NCBI GenBank assembly: GCA_028551475.1
Contig: CM052356.1
Coordinates: 28,237,884-28,301,883, forward strand
Source of the DNA: Casuarina equisetifolia
Lineage: Eukaryota > Streptophyta > Magnoliopsida > Fagales > Casuarinaceae
Length of the DNA: 64,000 bases
Reading direction: 5' to 3'
The notes below the pieces were generated by a model. The model worked only from the letters and a program-made list of their open reading frames with translations, was not told the origin of the DNA and ran no database searches. The position numbers were made by a program, and so were the translations under genes. Positions 35,192-47,038 of the stretch are shown here, piece by piece (within the stretch, counting starts at the first letter, position 1; the number at the start of each line of letters is the position of its first letter).

Positions 35192-35197
35192 TATATA
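35192..35197 (-). promoter_or_regulatory. TATA motif upstream of truncated ankyrin exon
   Basis: TATATA on the minus strand, about 135 bp upstream of the ATG at 35059, inside the stretch deleted from the sister copy. Confidence 0.45.
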
Positions 35198-35199
35198 AG

Positions 35200-37182
35200 A
35201 AAGCAAATGGAAAAGCGTCTGAGATGATGCCTATTAACGCAGCACACTTAGCAACTAAAGTCAAGTTTGGCAAGCAAAAGGTAAATCATGGATGGCCAGT
35301 GCAAAGGATTTAGGAAACAATCAGTGTACATTACCGCAAATTATGGGAATGACCTTAAATCAAGTCTGGTGGGCAAAGTATATTGACCGCTGTTTATTTC
35401 TTATTTAGTTTATTGTTACTCGTATTGTATAATGGATAGCGCACTTTGTAAAGACTCATTTAGTTGAATAGCAGTGCATAACCGTTAATCAATCTTTCTC
35501 CTTTTGTTACATTATGGCATCACTACAACCATCATCTTCTCCCAATGAAAGGAATACCTCTCATTCGTTCCTCGATAACCCACTTATTCTTTTGTCCGGC
35601 ATAAACAAAAGATCTTCGAAGGTTAATTGAGTGGAGAAGGAAGTTCTTGGAATAATGGAGGTTAATTAAACAAATTTTGAAATAATCTTGTTAGGAACAT
35701 ACCGCGCAATGTTTAACTGATTCTTCGAGTAGTGGAAATGAAAAATTGTGAAAGAATAGTTCTTGTGGCACTCCTCACAGTTATATATATATAAACGAGT
35801 GAGAGAAAGAGAAAGTCCATGGAGCATTAAGGCTAGTTAAAAATTGAAGGAGATGGCAGATAAGCAAATATCACCTCTTTTTTTTTTTTTCTTAGACTTC
35901 CTTTGGAAAAGAAAGTTGTGAGAAAAGTTCCCTTAGCTTCCACAGATGCCAATTATAAGTGAAAAAGAAATTTCTTTGAATATGGAGATTAATTAACCAA
36001 TTGGAATCTCAAGTAAATTTGCGCCATGTGGGAGAAAAAGCCAAAAAGTTAAGTAGCATTAAGTGATTTTTTTTTAATTAGGCAAAATAGTGGTGAGAAT
36101 GGTTATCCAACCTAAAATCCCTTAGGAAAAGGATACCTCTATAATATATATATATATATATTCTTTTAAGTAATGGGTTTGGTATGATTGGTCTCACATA
36201 TTGCATGCTTGTCTTTTTAGAAAAGAAAAAATATAAAGTTTTATGAGACTAAGGAAAACATTCCAATGAAATCGTGGGTTATGAAAAATTTTCAAATATT
36301 AGTTTTGAGCCTAAATAATGATATTGTAATTGAAAATTTTTAATTTTTTATTTAATGATATATATTATACTTGATGTTTTACTAAAAAAACAAAAAAAAA
36401 AAACATGGGTCATGGGAATTACTCAAATGGGTTGAATTAGACTTTGGATGTTGTTGCATGAAGCAAATACTCAAGTGCTTCAAAAAGTTAAAACATCTAG
36501 GATTTGTTTTGCTAGACCCACTACTGACTTGTGTTTGGATTTCCCCAACTTTCAATTTAAGTTAACTCGATTGCAAACCTTTACAATTAAGGTTAAATAT
36601 CAAACTCAAAATTCTAAATTTTTTTGCTATTTTAATAGTTTGATAAAAGTTGCAAGAATATCTTTAACCGATATGTTATAATTTTGAAACTATAAAGCAA
36701 TCGTTAATAAGTTTTTTGAATCATTCAAACTTCTCTCACCTCTAGAATAAACTGAAAAAACATCCATAGTCAAGATAATACCAGTTAATAAAAAAAGTAA
36801 AAGATGAAAGAATAAACTTAAAGAAAATAAAAGAGATACATATTTTACTAGTTCAATTACATCTTGCAAATTATCTAAAAATGAAAAAAGAACAAGATAT
36901 GTTGTGAACGAACAATTTGGCGCTCAAATTTCACGAAGATCCCAAGTAGCTATCACCTTTGGGTAATTTAGTTTAGTAATTAGTTTGAATTTATTTTTAA
37001 ATTTTAAACATTGGAACCCACTAAATCAACTTGGTTCTTAACTTAGAATATCATGTTACTCGATCCAATTCAATCGAAATATAGAGCTGTGAGAGCCCAC
37101 AATGTTCTGCAAAAGATACATTCTAGCAAACAAAAGGCCCGAATCACTTCAAACTGGTACAAGAAATACAAATTGAAATTAA
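35200..37182. other. Spacer between ankyrin copies, no gene
   Basis: Upstream sequence of the 35059 relic, a (TA)n run near 36143-36162, then from about 36430 the 3' flank of the intact gene that ends at 37183. Collinear with 1500-3190. Confidence 0.6.
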
Positions 37183-38984
37183 CTAGATATTCACTGGTTG
37201 AGAAACCTGTGATGGAGCAGATGCTGAGTTCCGTTTGAAAACGCGCCACTTCTTGATCACCCAAGCGAATAGGCGGATTACAAGAATGGCCACGACAACC
37301 CAGATCAACCCAGAGACGGTACATAAAAAGGGGTTTAGTGACCGAAATCTCTCAATAGCCTGATTTGAAGTAAGCAAAAACAGCGCATACAAATAGGTAT
37401 TTGAGATAGAAAAGACTGCGATGAACATCGCGACCGTTAAAAACCATATGACCAACTTGCTCTTTAGGGGAAATCCACTAATGACCAACAGTACTACGGA
37501 AACCGATGCAAAGAAAGAGATGGTATTCCAAATTAGAAAATATACGTAGGTAGGCTCTTGAGAATAAGATAAAACCGCTTTGCCGGGATCACATGGTTGT
37601 TCTTCACAATCTTGCCAAACGCCACCAGGTGGGTTGATCCCTACTTGGAAAGACATGGTTGCAGTTACAGTGGCTACTAGCATCAAAGCGCCACGCATCT
37701 CTTCCATCCAATTATGATGGTCTTTGAATGTTTTAAGAAAACATTGCCACCATCTTCTACTCCTTGATTGAGTTGTCAGTTCGGACTCTACTTCTTGTGA
37801 TTCATCGACACCAATAACAATCGTCGTCCTTAGAGGGGAAGAATTAAGTTCTGTAGATCTTCTAACCCCGGCCTCTTTTAGCATATCTCGGATTTCATAA
37901 AATCTAAAATCCCTTGCATACTTCTCTAAGACGTCAAAAGCTGTGTTGCCAACTCTATTTACGGCATTACCCTTCCTTTTTATCTCCGATACTGAAAGTA
38001 AGTATTTTATGGTCTGCACAAAAAACAACAATTGATTGTTTTATCCTTTTTATTTTTGATATTAAAAGAAAGGCCAATAAATTGGATGAATTCAATTGCA
38101 TTGAATTGGAAGAGGTGTAGTAATAATAATAATACTAATAATACTAATAATAATAATTCAACACATAATCTTGAAAAGGCAAGTATTTCACCAACCATCC
38201 TCAAAGAATTTATTTTCCGTTAACACTATACACAACTTATCGAAAAGGAAAATGAAAAGGACAAAAGACATTTAGAAGTTTTGGACAAGAACTACATCTT
38301 TGATTATTTTGAAAACATGGATAATATGATACTTCATATTTCACTAATAAGAAATATGTTAAGAGTCTAATCAAAATATTGCTGACATACCTTGATTTGC
38401 TTAAGCATAACAGCTAAATGCAATATAGAGTTGCCATCTCGGTCCTTAGAATTAAGGAACTGTTCATCATGCTTAACAAATTCCACTAAGAACTTTAAAG
38501 TACCCAAATGATTACGTTGAACACACAAGTGCAACACACTATCTCCATTGAAATTCATCCATATGGAATGTGGTTGAGCAACAATTAGTTCCTTTACGAT
38601 CTCTACTCGTCCTCTCATTGTAGCTAAGTGGAGAGGAAGCTTTTCATCTTGATCATTAACCAAGCAAACATTTGTATTTACTTGCAATAATACTTTTACA
38701 ATCTCACTGTGACCTTCTGCAGAAGCCAAGTGAAAAGGAGTTCTTCCTGAGGAGTCCAACTCTTCTGCAAGTTTTGGTTTCTTATTGACAAGAACTTTAG
38801 AAAATTCAAGGTGGCCAAGTAAAGCTCCTATATGTAAAGGATTTTCATTGAAAGAAGTCAATGAAACTTTGTGAAGGATGAGTGCATCCTTTTGAATCAA
38901 CGTGTTCAAGGTATCCACACATCCATTAGACGAGGCTTTGTAGAGTGCAACCATATTCTCTTCTTCATCACACCTTCTATCCAT
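37183..38984 (-). CDS. Ankyrin-repeat/PGG domain membrane protein (intact)
   Basis: Exon 1 is 38984-38391 and exon 2 is 38013-37183 (GT donor, AG acceptor, phase 0), giving 474 residues. Exon 1 has the ankyrin repeats NPLHIGALLGHLEFSK, TPFHLASAEGHSEIVKVLL, LPLHLATMRGRVEIVKEL and DGNSILHLAVMLKQIK. Exon 2 has NRVGNTAFDVLEKYARDF, the PGG core NPPGGVWQDCEEQPCDPG, the membrane segments TISFFASVSVVLLVISG, FLTVAMFIAVFSISNTY and VSGLIWVVVAILVIRLF, and the tail APSQVSQPVNI. Exon 2 is the partner of the 3193-4020 exon, and the duplication edge lies inside the intron. No clear TATA stands at the usual distance: the site reads cacatacc. It is probably an integral membrane protein with cytoplasmic ankyrin repeats; its role is inferred from the family (defence signalling). 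Confidence 0.9.
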
Positions 38985-41180
38985 TCTTCACCAGTGACGT
39001 GCAAAACAAAAAAGCTTCGACAAGAAATTTTAGATTGAATAGAGCTTGGTGCTAGATGAACTAATAGAGAAGTTTGACCTTTACTACATTTAGATGAGCT
39101 CCTCAGAAATGGAACGGTATGTGAAAAGGCAAATGGGTAAGAGTCTGGATTGACGCCAGGAAAACCTCTCCTCCGTTCCTTAATAACGCAATTTCACCAT
39201 TCTTTGGCATAAACAAAAGATCTTCGTGGCTAACTAAGTGAAGAAGAAATCTATTGGAATAATCGAGGTTAATTAAAAAGTTTTAGAATAATCTGGTTAG
39301 GAACATGCCATGTTTTTTTAACTAATTCTCAGAAGTGGAAATGAAGGGAGTAAAAAAAAAAGGTTCTTGTTGTGCTTCGCGTGGTTGTAATTACGCTTTG
39401 TCTCATATTTTGTAAAATAGCATGGAAAGGTGGTTATAAATTGATGAATTATTCTACTTAAATTTTAGTGCTTTAAGTTAGATAAGAGCTTTTCATTAGA
39501 AATTCTAATATGGTATCACAAGTTTAAATTTAAATGTAATATTAATTTCTTCATAGAAAAGATCTATATAATAAGTATTTCTTCACATTTGGGGTAAGTG
39601 GCATTGTTGAGAATTGTATGATAAATTTTTATATTATCTGAATATTACTCAAAATCATCTTTATAAAGAAGATAAACTTTCTTGTTTTTGAATTAACTTT
39701 TAGATAAAAACAAATTTTGTAATATAATATTAGAACTTAGCTTTTTGGGACATCCATTCATTAGCGGACAAAAATTCTTATGAAAAGTGTCTTCCTACGT
39801 TTGACACAACTGTAGAGGTTGTGAGCGAAAGTGAACATTCCAATGAAACGTGGGTCCATGACATGTAAGAGGACATAAATTCTTAGCTCTCAGCTGCCCG
39901 AGAATACAATCCATTGCGCAACGTTGTTCCGATGTTTCTCTTTAACCGATGTAAAGATGTAGACCTTTGTGTTGGCATTCTTAGCATAACCCATAGAAGT
40001 AGAAACTCCATTAAAGATCTTACAAAAGTTTCAATAACTTAGGATGTGTCATGGACCTGGTTGTCCGTAATGACAATTGCCATAAACTATCTTGAAATGG
40101 CCTCATCTATCCGTTAATCACACCACTGTCCCTCGAAACTAACTACACTTGAGCCGATTACACGTCACATATCATATAAACACAACTAATAGACTGTTGA
40201 TTATAACAACCTATGTAATGAATGAAAGGATACAACATATAATAAGGAATATGTGTATTCTTTATATCTGTTTTGATGATGACAAAATGGTGACAAATGT
40301 TTTGAAATATAATAATAAGGTTTTGACTAGAAAATTTCTCATATAAAAAAATAATACGAAATATTCTTGTACAATACTTTATTTAATATTATGCTTAGAA
40401 CCAAATATTAAACATAAGAACATACTTTTTAAAACACTCTTCAAAAAAAATACAATGAGGAACTTAGAATATCTGTTCTTAGAATAATATATTAAACATT
40501 AAATATTAAATATTAATAATAAAGAAAAGCATCATTCTCACCACATTTTCTTATCATCTTGTGCATAACAAAATTAAGTGATTTGGTCTACAAGTAACAG
40601 TGCAATGAGGTAAAATTGTAAAAATACAATTTGTATTGAGATGTTACACTTGACTCTAAATTATGCTACTAAAAAAGGTTTAACTTTTCATTTCCTTATC
40701 TTGAGCATAACAAATTTAAATGATTTAGGTTACAAGTAACAGTGCAATGAGATAAAATTGTGAACATCTAATTTGTATTAAGGTGTTGTACTTAATTCTA
40801 GATTTTGTTTCAATATTAAAAAGGATTCAATTTTTCAAAGTAAAACTAATTATTAAGAGATAGATATACGAATATATATAAAGAAAAAGTTATATTAAGA
40901 TATTGGACATACAAAACAATCACAGGAAAAAGATATTAATAGCAAATATTTTACACGTTTAGGAAGAAAAGTTTGTACTTGCTGTGTCCATAAATAATAA
41001 CTTGATTAATTGGTGTCAAATACTTGCACTGACTTTGGAACTATGCGTGCAGTTCTACAACGCCGTCTGGGTATCGACTGCAAACAATTTTCTAGAAAAG
41101 ATCACAGAAATGGGCTTTGCAGAGCATGACTCTCCAGCTTAGTTGAATGTTCTTTCACAGCTTAGTTGTTGATATCACAA
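38985..41180. other. Upstream region of the intact gene and AT-rich spacer
   Basis: From 39000 to about 40020 this is the upstream region whose copy is orphaned at 22955-24000. Beyond 40020 I see no gene. A (TAA)n-type run lies at 38120-38158, inside the neighbouring intron. A direct repeat is listed separately at 40548-40830. Confidence 0.5.
40548..40830. repeat. Direct repeat, period about 142 bp
   Basis: Two diverged units each contain gcataaca, then gtgattt or atgattt, then caagtaacagtgcaatgag. They start near 40548 and 40690. Intergenic. Confidence 0.65.
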
Positions 41181-41184
41181 CCTC

Positions 41185-42200
41185 TTATAAGTAAGCCTCT
41201 TGAGGCCTTGGTGCTTCAATATCCTTCATGCTTTCACTATCATCTGCATCTTGGTGATTATCTGATGCCGCCGAGTTGCGTTCTGATGGCTTATTCTTGA
41301 GTCGCAAACAGGTCTTCGGGAAAAAGGACACCATTTGATTACCTACCGTACAACCTCCATGGGAACATCTTTGGCCCAAATAATTGCTAGCTTCTCTTAA
41401 TCGCTTACTTGTCACTCTCTCAAGCCAAGCTCAGAGGGCCGCTTGCACATGCTCTGAAACTATTTCCTTCCTCCAAGAAGTTCCTTCCATCTTCATTCCA
41501 ATGCAGATATCAGCTAAAGTAAAAAGTTTCCTTAAAAGCAGAAAGGAGAGGAAGAACATGAATGTGGGTTTAATGGAAACTTAAAGCACCTCTGAAACAA
41601 CGGCACATGGTGGTAGGGTGTGCCAACTGCAGTATACTTGGCTGAAGACCCCGAGAAAAAATAACAAAAGAAGAGGAAGCTTTGACATTAAGATAAGAAA
41701 AGAACCAACACACTTCCAATTAGCTATAGGAAGTATGAAATAGTAAACGGGCTATTTCATTTATTTCTTACCCGATAATGAGCCTGACAATGACATAATC
41801 GACTCCTCCCATTATGCAAGAGTCAAAACTATATTGTACCTACATGTGTAGAAGAGCAGATTAGTTACTATCATCCTATTTATTATCGAAAAGTCATATT
41901 TTATAGAGCTTGAAGAATTTCTTACCCAGATCAAGAAAAAATATTCAATCTCAAAAGTGTTTTCACAAAGGATAAAATGGATCAGAAAGAGGACAATCCA
42001 TGGCTGCTTGAACCAGAAAGCTCGTACGAATTCAAAGCATTTTTTATGGCGTTACGTTTCTCAGCAACGTCATGAGTTGATTGGGTTAAAGGTCCTTGAG
42101 CCAACTGGGTTACGTTGCCCAGCTTAGTCCCCACAACAAGTAGAAGTTGAAATACATTAAGTATCAACATAAGGACCAGACGAAGGGAATAAAAGCAATG
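41185..42200 (-). pseudogene. MLO-like seven-membrane protein gene, decayed 3' half
   Basis: The minus strand shows, in order: LLLVVGTKLGNV and HDVAEKRNAI (about 42155-42050); FWFKQPWIVLFLIHFIL then ENTFEIEYFFLIW, ending at a GT donor after 41926; an exon 41839-41772, VQYSFDSCIMGGVDYVIVRL, with AG and GT borders; VFSQVYCSWHTLPPCAVVSE (about 41645-41590); and EGTSWRKEIVSEHVQAAL, followed by a TGA at 41433 and a tail ending in EAYL. These match the second half of MLO proteins (VVGTKLGHVITQLA, HFWFxRPRIVLFLIH, GFDSCIMG, TLPLYAIVTQ). MLO proteins are plasma-membrane proteins linked to powdery-mildew susceptibility or pollen-tube reception. The N-terminal half is not found, the frame shifts near 42030, and a stop interrupts the tail, so it is a pseudogene. 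Confidence 0.8.
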
Positions 42201-43040
42201 AGGGTTCCTCAAAGTTGTGCAGAGCAGAATCAAGAAAAAGTGGTGACGATCAGAAAAAGTTGTTTCCTGTCTGTCATGCCAAGAATCAATTATTTGAAGA
42301 ATAGTGTCGTATAGCACGGCTGAGTTGCCAAAGAAATCAGCTAAAAAATGGCCATCCACAGGCTATTGATTGAAGTTTACATCTACATCCAGATAAACCC
42401 TTTGATTTGAATGGCAATGATTGATTTGTGCAGGTCTGGAATACCATCAACGGCTGTTGGATTTCAACAGTTCAATAATGCACCTTTTATAATCAGTGCA
42501 ATTTTGTTTCATCTACCTATATAGCCTACTGCTTACAATAGTGATAATAAGTAGCAAAATTTTTGTAGGAACTTGCTTTTTAGGACATAATTTAATAATA
42601 AATACATAAATCCATGTGTGAATTTCGACTTTAAATAAGAAATGGGAGGATATTACCTCATTGTGCTGTAGAAAGCATTCCTAAGAATATTAAATTCCAT
42701 TATAAAAATCATGTTTGAGATTAATCAAAATTCCCTAGTAGTATGGAATTTTTGGTTTTCCATCTTGTTGGCCAAAAAAAAAAAAAAAACAAAGTAGTAT
42801 GAAGAACATCTTTATTTCAAAACCTTAAATCCTTTCACACAAATATTTTGTTGAGTGAGTTGAAAATTTTTAGCTTCAATTTTCTTACATACATAATTGA
42901 GTTTTATAGTGTTAGGAAATTACTTTTATACTTCTATTCTTTTAATATTACAAGTACACTTATTACTATAAAAATAAGGAGTTATACATACTTACTACTA
43001 CAAACAAAGTAATTATATGAAACAACTTAGTGAACAAACA

Positions 43041-43400
43041 CAGAAGAACTAAAATATGTTAGATGATTAAGGTTGTTAAGAGGAAGAATCTTGTAGTAAC
43101 TTTGCTTAGTATATCTTTCAAGACCGTATTGTATCACATTTGGAGAGAAAGAAATAGAAGAAGATTCAACGATACAAGTCTAGATAATTCAATCATTATT
43201 GCTAAAATCAAGACGGATGTGAGAGAAAAGATTTCATCTACTGGAGGAGTTAAGCATACAAATTGTAATAAATTCTTACAAGAGTTTTAGAATTTATCAA
43301 GTGCAATGTTTGAGCTTAAATGATGATGTTTTGCAACCAAATAATCTTGTAAATTTTTGCGGTGATATATAATTTGACCTTTCACCACAGAAAAAAAAAA
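43041..43400 (+). mobile_element. LINE (L1-type), 5'-truncated, with poly-A tail
   Basis: A 360-bp insertion ends in AAAAAAAAAA (43391-43400). It is flanked by a perfect 14-bp target duplication, ttagtgaacaaaca (43027-43040 and 43401-43414). The frame 43063-43290 reads SFKTVLYHIWRERNRRRFND, which is the C-terminal end of plant LINE polyproteins after the zinc-binding reverse-transcriptase region. Everything upstream is missing, as expected from incomplete target-primed reverse transcription. It inserted in gene-poor DNA. The exact duplication suggests a fairly recent event. Confidence 0.9.
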
Positions 43401-43559
43401 TTAGTGAACAAACAATATAACATATATCAATAATAACAAGAATAAAAGAAACACTTGTTTTTTAATTGTAAGTTTACTAAATGCATGTAGAGGGTAATAT
43501 TGACTATGAATAAATTGTTACATCAAACTGAACAATAGAAAGAGGATATAAGTTGAATG

Positions 43560-44230
43560 ATCAAAGTCTTGAAAAGCAAGAAGTTTGTAGCAACAATAGC
43601 ATAAGAGATTGAATCTTGGGGCTTTAAAAGTCAAAAATGAAGAATAAAGGATCCAACATTCAATTCCGACCTACCAAAGCAAAACTATAATAAACCTCAA
43701 TGAGAAAGCCCCACATAATAGTCGGATAGATCAAAGAACTACAATCATAAAATTCAAAAAAAAAACTTAGCAAATCTACTTAAATAGAATAGACAAACTG
43801 ATCAAAGAAGTACAATCATATAATTGAAAAACTTATCAAATCTACTTAGAATCCCTATCCCAATTATCAACATAACAATAGACAAACTGATCAAAGAAGT
43901 CTAGTCCTAAAATTCATAAAACTTAGCAAATCTCCTTAGAATCCCTATCCTTGTTATCAACCTACTACCATTTCCAAAAGATGAAAACCTACTCAAGATT
44001 TCATCTGTTTAACATAGAAACAACCGCAAAATAACATAAGCATAAGAGATTGAATTTTCAAGTTTCAAAGTTAGAAATGAAGAATAAAGGATCCAAAGTT
44101 CAATTCCTACTTACCAAACCAAAACTATGATAGACCTTAACGAGAAATCCCACATAACAGACGAAATGATCAAAGACCTACAGTCATAAAATTAAAAAAC
44201 AGAACGATAGAAGCTTCTCGAGTGCTTTGA
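43560..44230. repeat. Complex direct repeats, unidentified
   Basis: The motif atgaagaataaaggatccaa occurs at about 43637 and 44076, each followed by 80-100 bp of similar sequence. Between them are three shorter units of about 90-100 bp sharing gacaaactgatcaaagaagt. No coding potential and no recognised element ends. Confidence 0.55.
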
Positions 44231-45960
44231 TGGAAAATAAAGAACGATAGGCGAATCTATGCAACTTCAGCTATTTTCACTACTATTATTTCTGTAAATC
44301 TATTTGTGCCGGAAGAGACTTTAGTGAAGCCGAGGAGGGTCGATTTTTTAATTTCTTTTTTACTTTTGATTGGAGAAAAATTACTAAATCACTAATTTTT
44401 AGTATATTGTATTTTTTTTCTCTATAATTTCTTTGCTTTTTGAGGAATGCATTGACTAGATTCAAGAGTCTATTTAAAGCATCATCTTAGAGATTTGGCT
44501 TTAAAAAAAGTTATACTTCAGATTCATAAGAAATGGCAATAAGTAATTTTTGTATACGTTTACTCTAAATAAAACAGACTTTCCATTTGATGCTATTCAA
44601 AATCCATTTGAAAGTAGACGTTGCTTTAAAAAACAGGGACCGAGGTTGGATAGCAATGAAAGTCCACATCCTGGACCAGTTACTTAATGGCAGCTTCACG
44701 CACTCGGCTTTTCGTTCAATGCCACTTTCTACTTTCTATGAGATTCACTGTTTTGAAAATCTACCCACAACTTCTTTGTCCTTAACCATATAAGAGTAAC
44801 TCAGCCTCTCACAGATTTTTGTATATGTGACTATTTCTTAGGCAGTACATCTTAAAACATAGCATTCTTTCGACTACCCTTTTTTTTTTAATGAGCTTTC
44901 TTTAGTTTTAAAGTTCATTTGGTTTGAACTTTCTCAAAATATATCAACAAATTAATTCTTTTTTTAAGCTTTTTAGAAATAAGATCTTTTTAGATACAAT
45001 GCCTTCAAAACTAACTTGTTTAGATTCATGTTAAAAAAATTTAGAAATTAATTTTAAAACACATCTCTGGTAAAAATCTCAAGCATCTAATTTACTAATA
45101 AATTTATCTCCTTATTGAAGAAAATAAATTTGTAGTACATTATCTATTTGTTTCTTAATTTGCTTTATTAATTTTATGTTGACTATGTAAACACCTTTTG
45201 TCTAAAGTTTATGATAGTGCTATGGACAATTTAACTAAGTCCGTGGTAATTAGGTTAAGATCTTTGATTGAGTGATTCACTAATAAAAAGAACAAAAAAA
45301 GTTAAAAAAAAATTTTCCCCTAAAAACTTGGATATATCAGTATAACGAAATCTTGAAAAAGAGGTATAGTTCCTAGTTGCTGTGAATAAAGATAACGTGG
45401 AGAAAAGGTCATAGATAAGGTAGGAGAATCAATGATGTAGGAAAAATGGAGATTCGAGGAGGAAAGACTTAAGAGAAATGAAACAAGAAATTGACACAAA
45501 GTACTAATATTGTTGATATTTAAACAATGGGAAATATATTGGATCAAAACAGTACACTTCTCTCCGTTTTCCTGGTAAATAATCAGTTCTTTACCCCGGC
45601 AATGACTCTGTCAGGCATATCTTACATGGCCCTAAACCAACACCCGAGAAAGGAATCACAAGCTTTTCTTTTAAGTCATATGAGTAGTTTAATAATTTCT
45701 TAGTGATTGGAATCATTGGCCTACAAATACGGAAAAACACAGGGAGGAAGCTGAGTGCACTAGCCAAGGAGGGGCACGGAGTCAATTCAGTGCTATGTCT
45801 AGTGTTCGTTATGTATGTATCTCATTGCTATTTGGGACACATGTTAAAATAGCCACAATGTTTAAAGATCAAGAAGTAAGAGACGGAACATTTATATGAG
45901 ATATTATGTGTCTAATCCACAACACTAGGCCATAAGAAGAAGCAATGCTTCTTGGCATTA
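44230..45960. other. AT-rich intergenic sequence
   Basis: No exon, RNA gene or element is recognised. The short frames here (44587-44793, 45320-45547, 45591-45785) resemble nothing I know and lack splice or promoter context. Confidence 0.5.
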
Positions 45961-46480
45961 TGCAAACGCCCTCAAACAACTAACAATTCTTGTCGAGTAT
46001 GATGAAGTTGTGCCGTCGCAGGACATTGCCAATCACGAACCACTTCAACATTGCGAAGCAACACCAAACGAAAGGGAAAAGATAGCACTACCCCTTTTTG
46101 CTTCAAACAATGTGGAAGACAATAAAACTAGTGCATCTTCAACAGACTCAACGAGGAAACACCTCTTCCTTCTCATGGTCGGAAAGATTATATGAATAAA
46201 ATAAGTGTGACCCAAAACAAGACATACATTGACCTATACATGTTCCTATTACGTATCAACTCAAAACTATAGATGATTGGACACAATCCCTTTCAGTTAT
46301 AGTTAACAATTATAAGAACACATGGACAAAAGAGAAGTTTTTAAACTATATTGCTTCAACCGTTTCGGAGACACCTTACAATGGTTAAAGCAGCGGGAAA
46401 AAACAGAATTATGAAAAGGAAAAAACAGATTTGTTAGCAAACTTTTTAACATTTGATGATTTCAATGACAATGGCAACTA
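45960..46480 (+). other. Possible virus-like polyprotein remnant
   Basis: The stretch 46230-46400 has a composition reminiscent of coat-protein-like parts of endogenous caulimovirids or Ty3-type gag. It is short, broken, and has no LTR, primer site or other domain beside it. Identification is weak. If real, it is an old fossil fragment. Confidence 0.2.
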
Positions 46481-47038
46481 ATCTCTATGTAGAGGAATAA
46501 TTATTTGTATTAACACTTCCAACGGTTTTCTTTATTTCTCTTTGCGTTATCAACTGAAATGCATTTTCAGCAAAGAGAACTAAACTAAATAACATATCAT
46601 TTCATCCCGTTATATGAATGCTGCTTAAGTTTCATTGCCGTAACAGTAGAGCAAGGTCTAAACAGAGTAGTCACAAGGATGACCAGACTGAGGATTGAGA
46701 CCATTGGTGACCCTCTCGATACACCAATTTGCCATTCCCCAACACCAAAACGACATTGCATTTCAATGTAAACAGTCAGGTATACTTTGCAAACTATCCC
46801 AAATCCATATCCAATAAAACAAGATTACCAACCCTAAAGGCATAGAAGACCAGAAAAGTCTCCATTAAACATCAATCGAAATCCAAATCCAAGGCAAAAG
46901 TCAGCAACAAAAGCATGCCAAAATTCTTTAACATAAAAACCTAATAGAACACATATCATAACCCAAAATAGCATGGAAAAGGCAAAAGATAACAAGGCCA
47001 ACCATTTTTCTCCAATGCTGTTCACATTCTAAGAGAAA
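46480..47038. other. Intergenic and probable CCT4 3' untranslated region
   Basis: Sequence downstream of the CCT4 stop at 47039. No separate gene seen. Confidence 0.45.

Larger units (their letters stand above)
34202..38090. repeat. Segmental duplication, copy 2 (partner 531-4097)
   Basis: Collinear with 531-4097. The left breakpoint is visible at about 34202, where intron sequence of the decayed gene switches into the tgtctagct upstream block. This copy keeps about 320 bp, including a TATA region, that copy 1 has lost, and it ends in the intron of the intact gene at 37183-38984. Confidence 0.85.

Noticed and set aside
43560-44230. Possible CRISPR-like or satellite array
   Set aside because: Repeats are few, unequal in length and diverged, and this is a plant nuclear locus. 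Only simple direct repeats are supported.
45591-45785. 64-codon minus-strand frame with Cys and Pro
   Set aside because: No recognisable motif, no splice or promoter context, ordinary length for chance.
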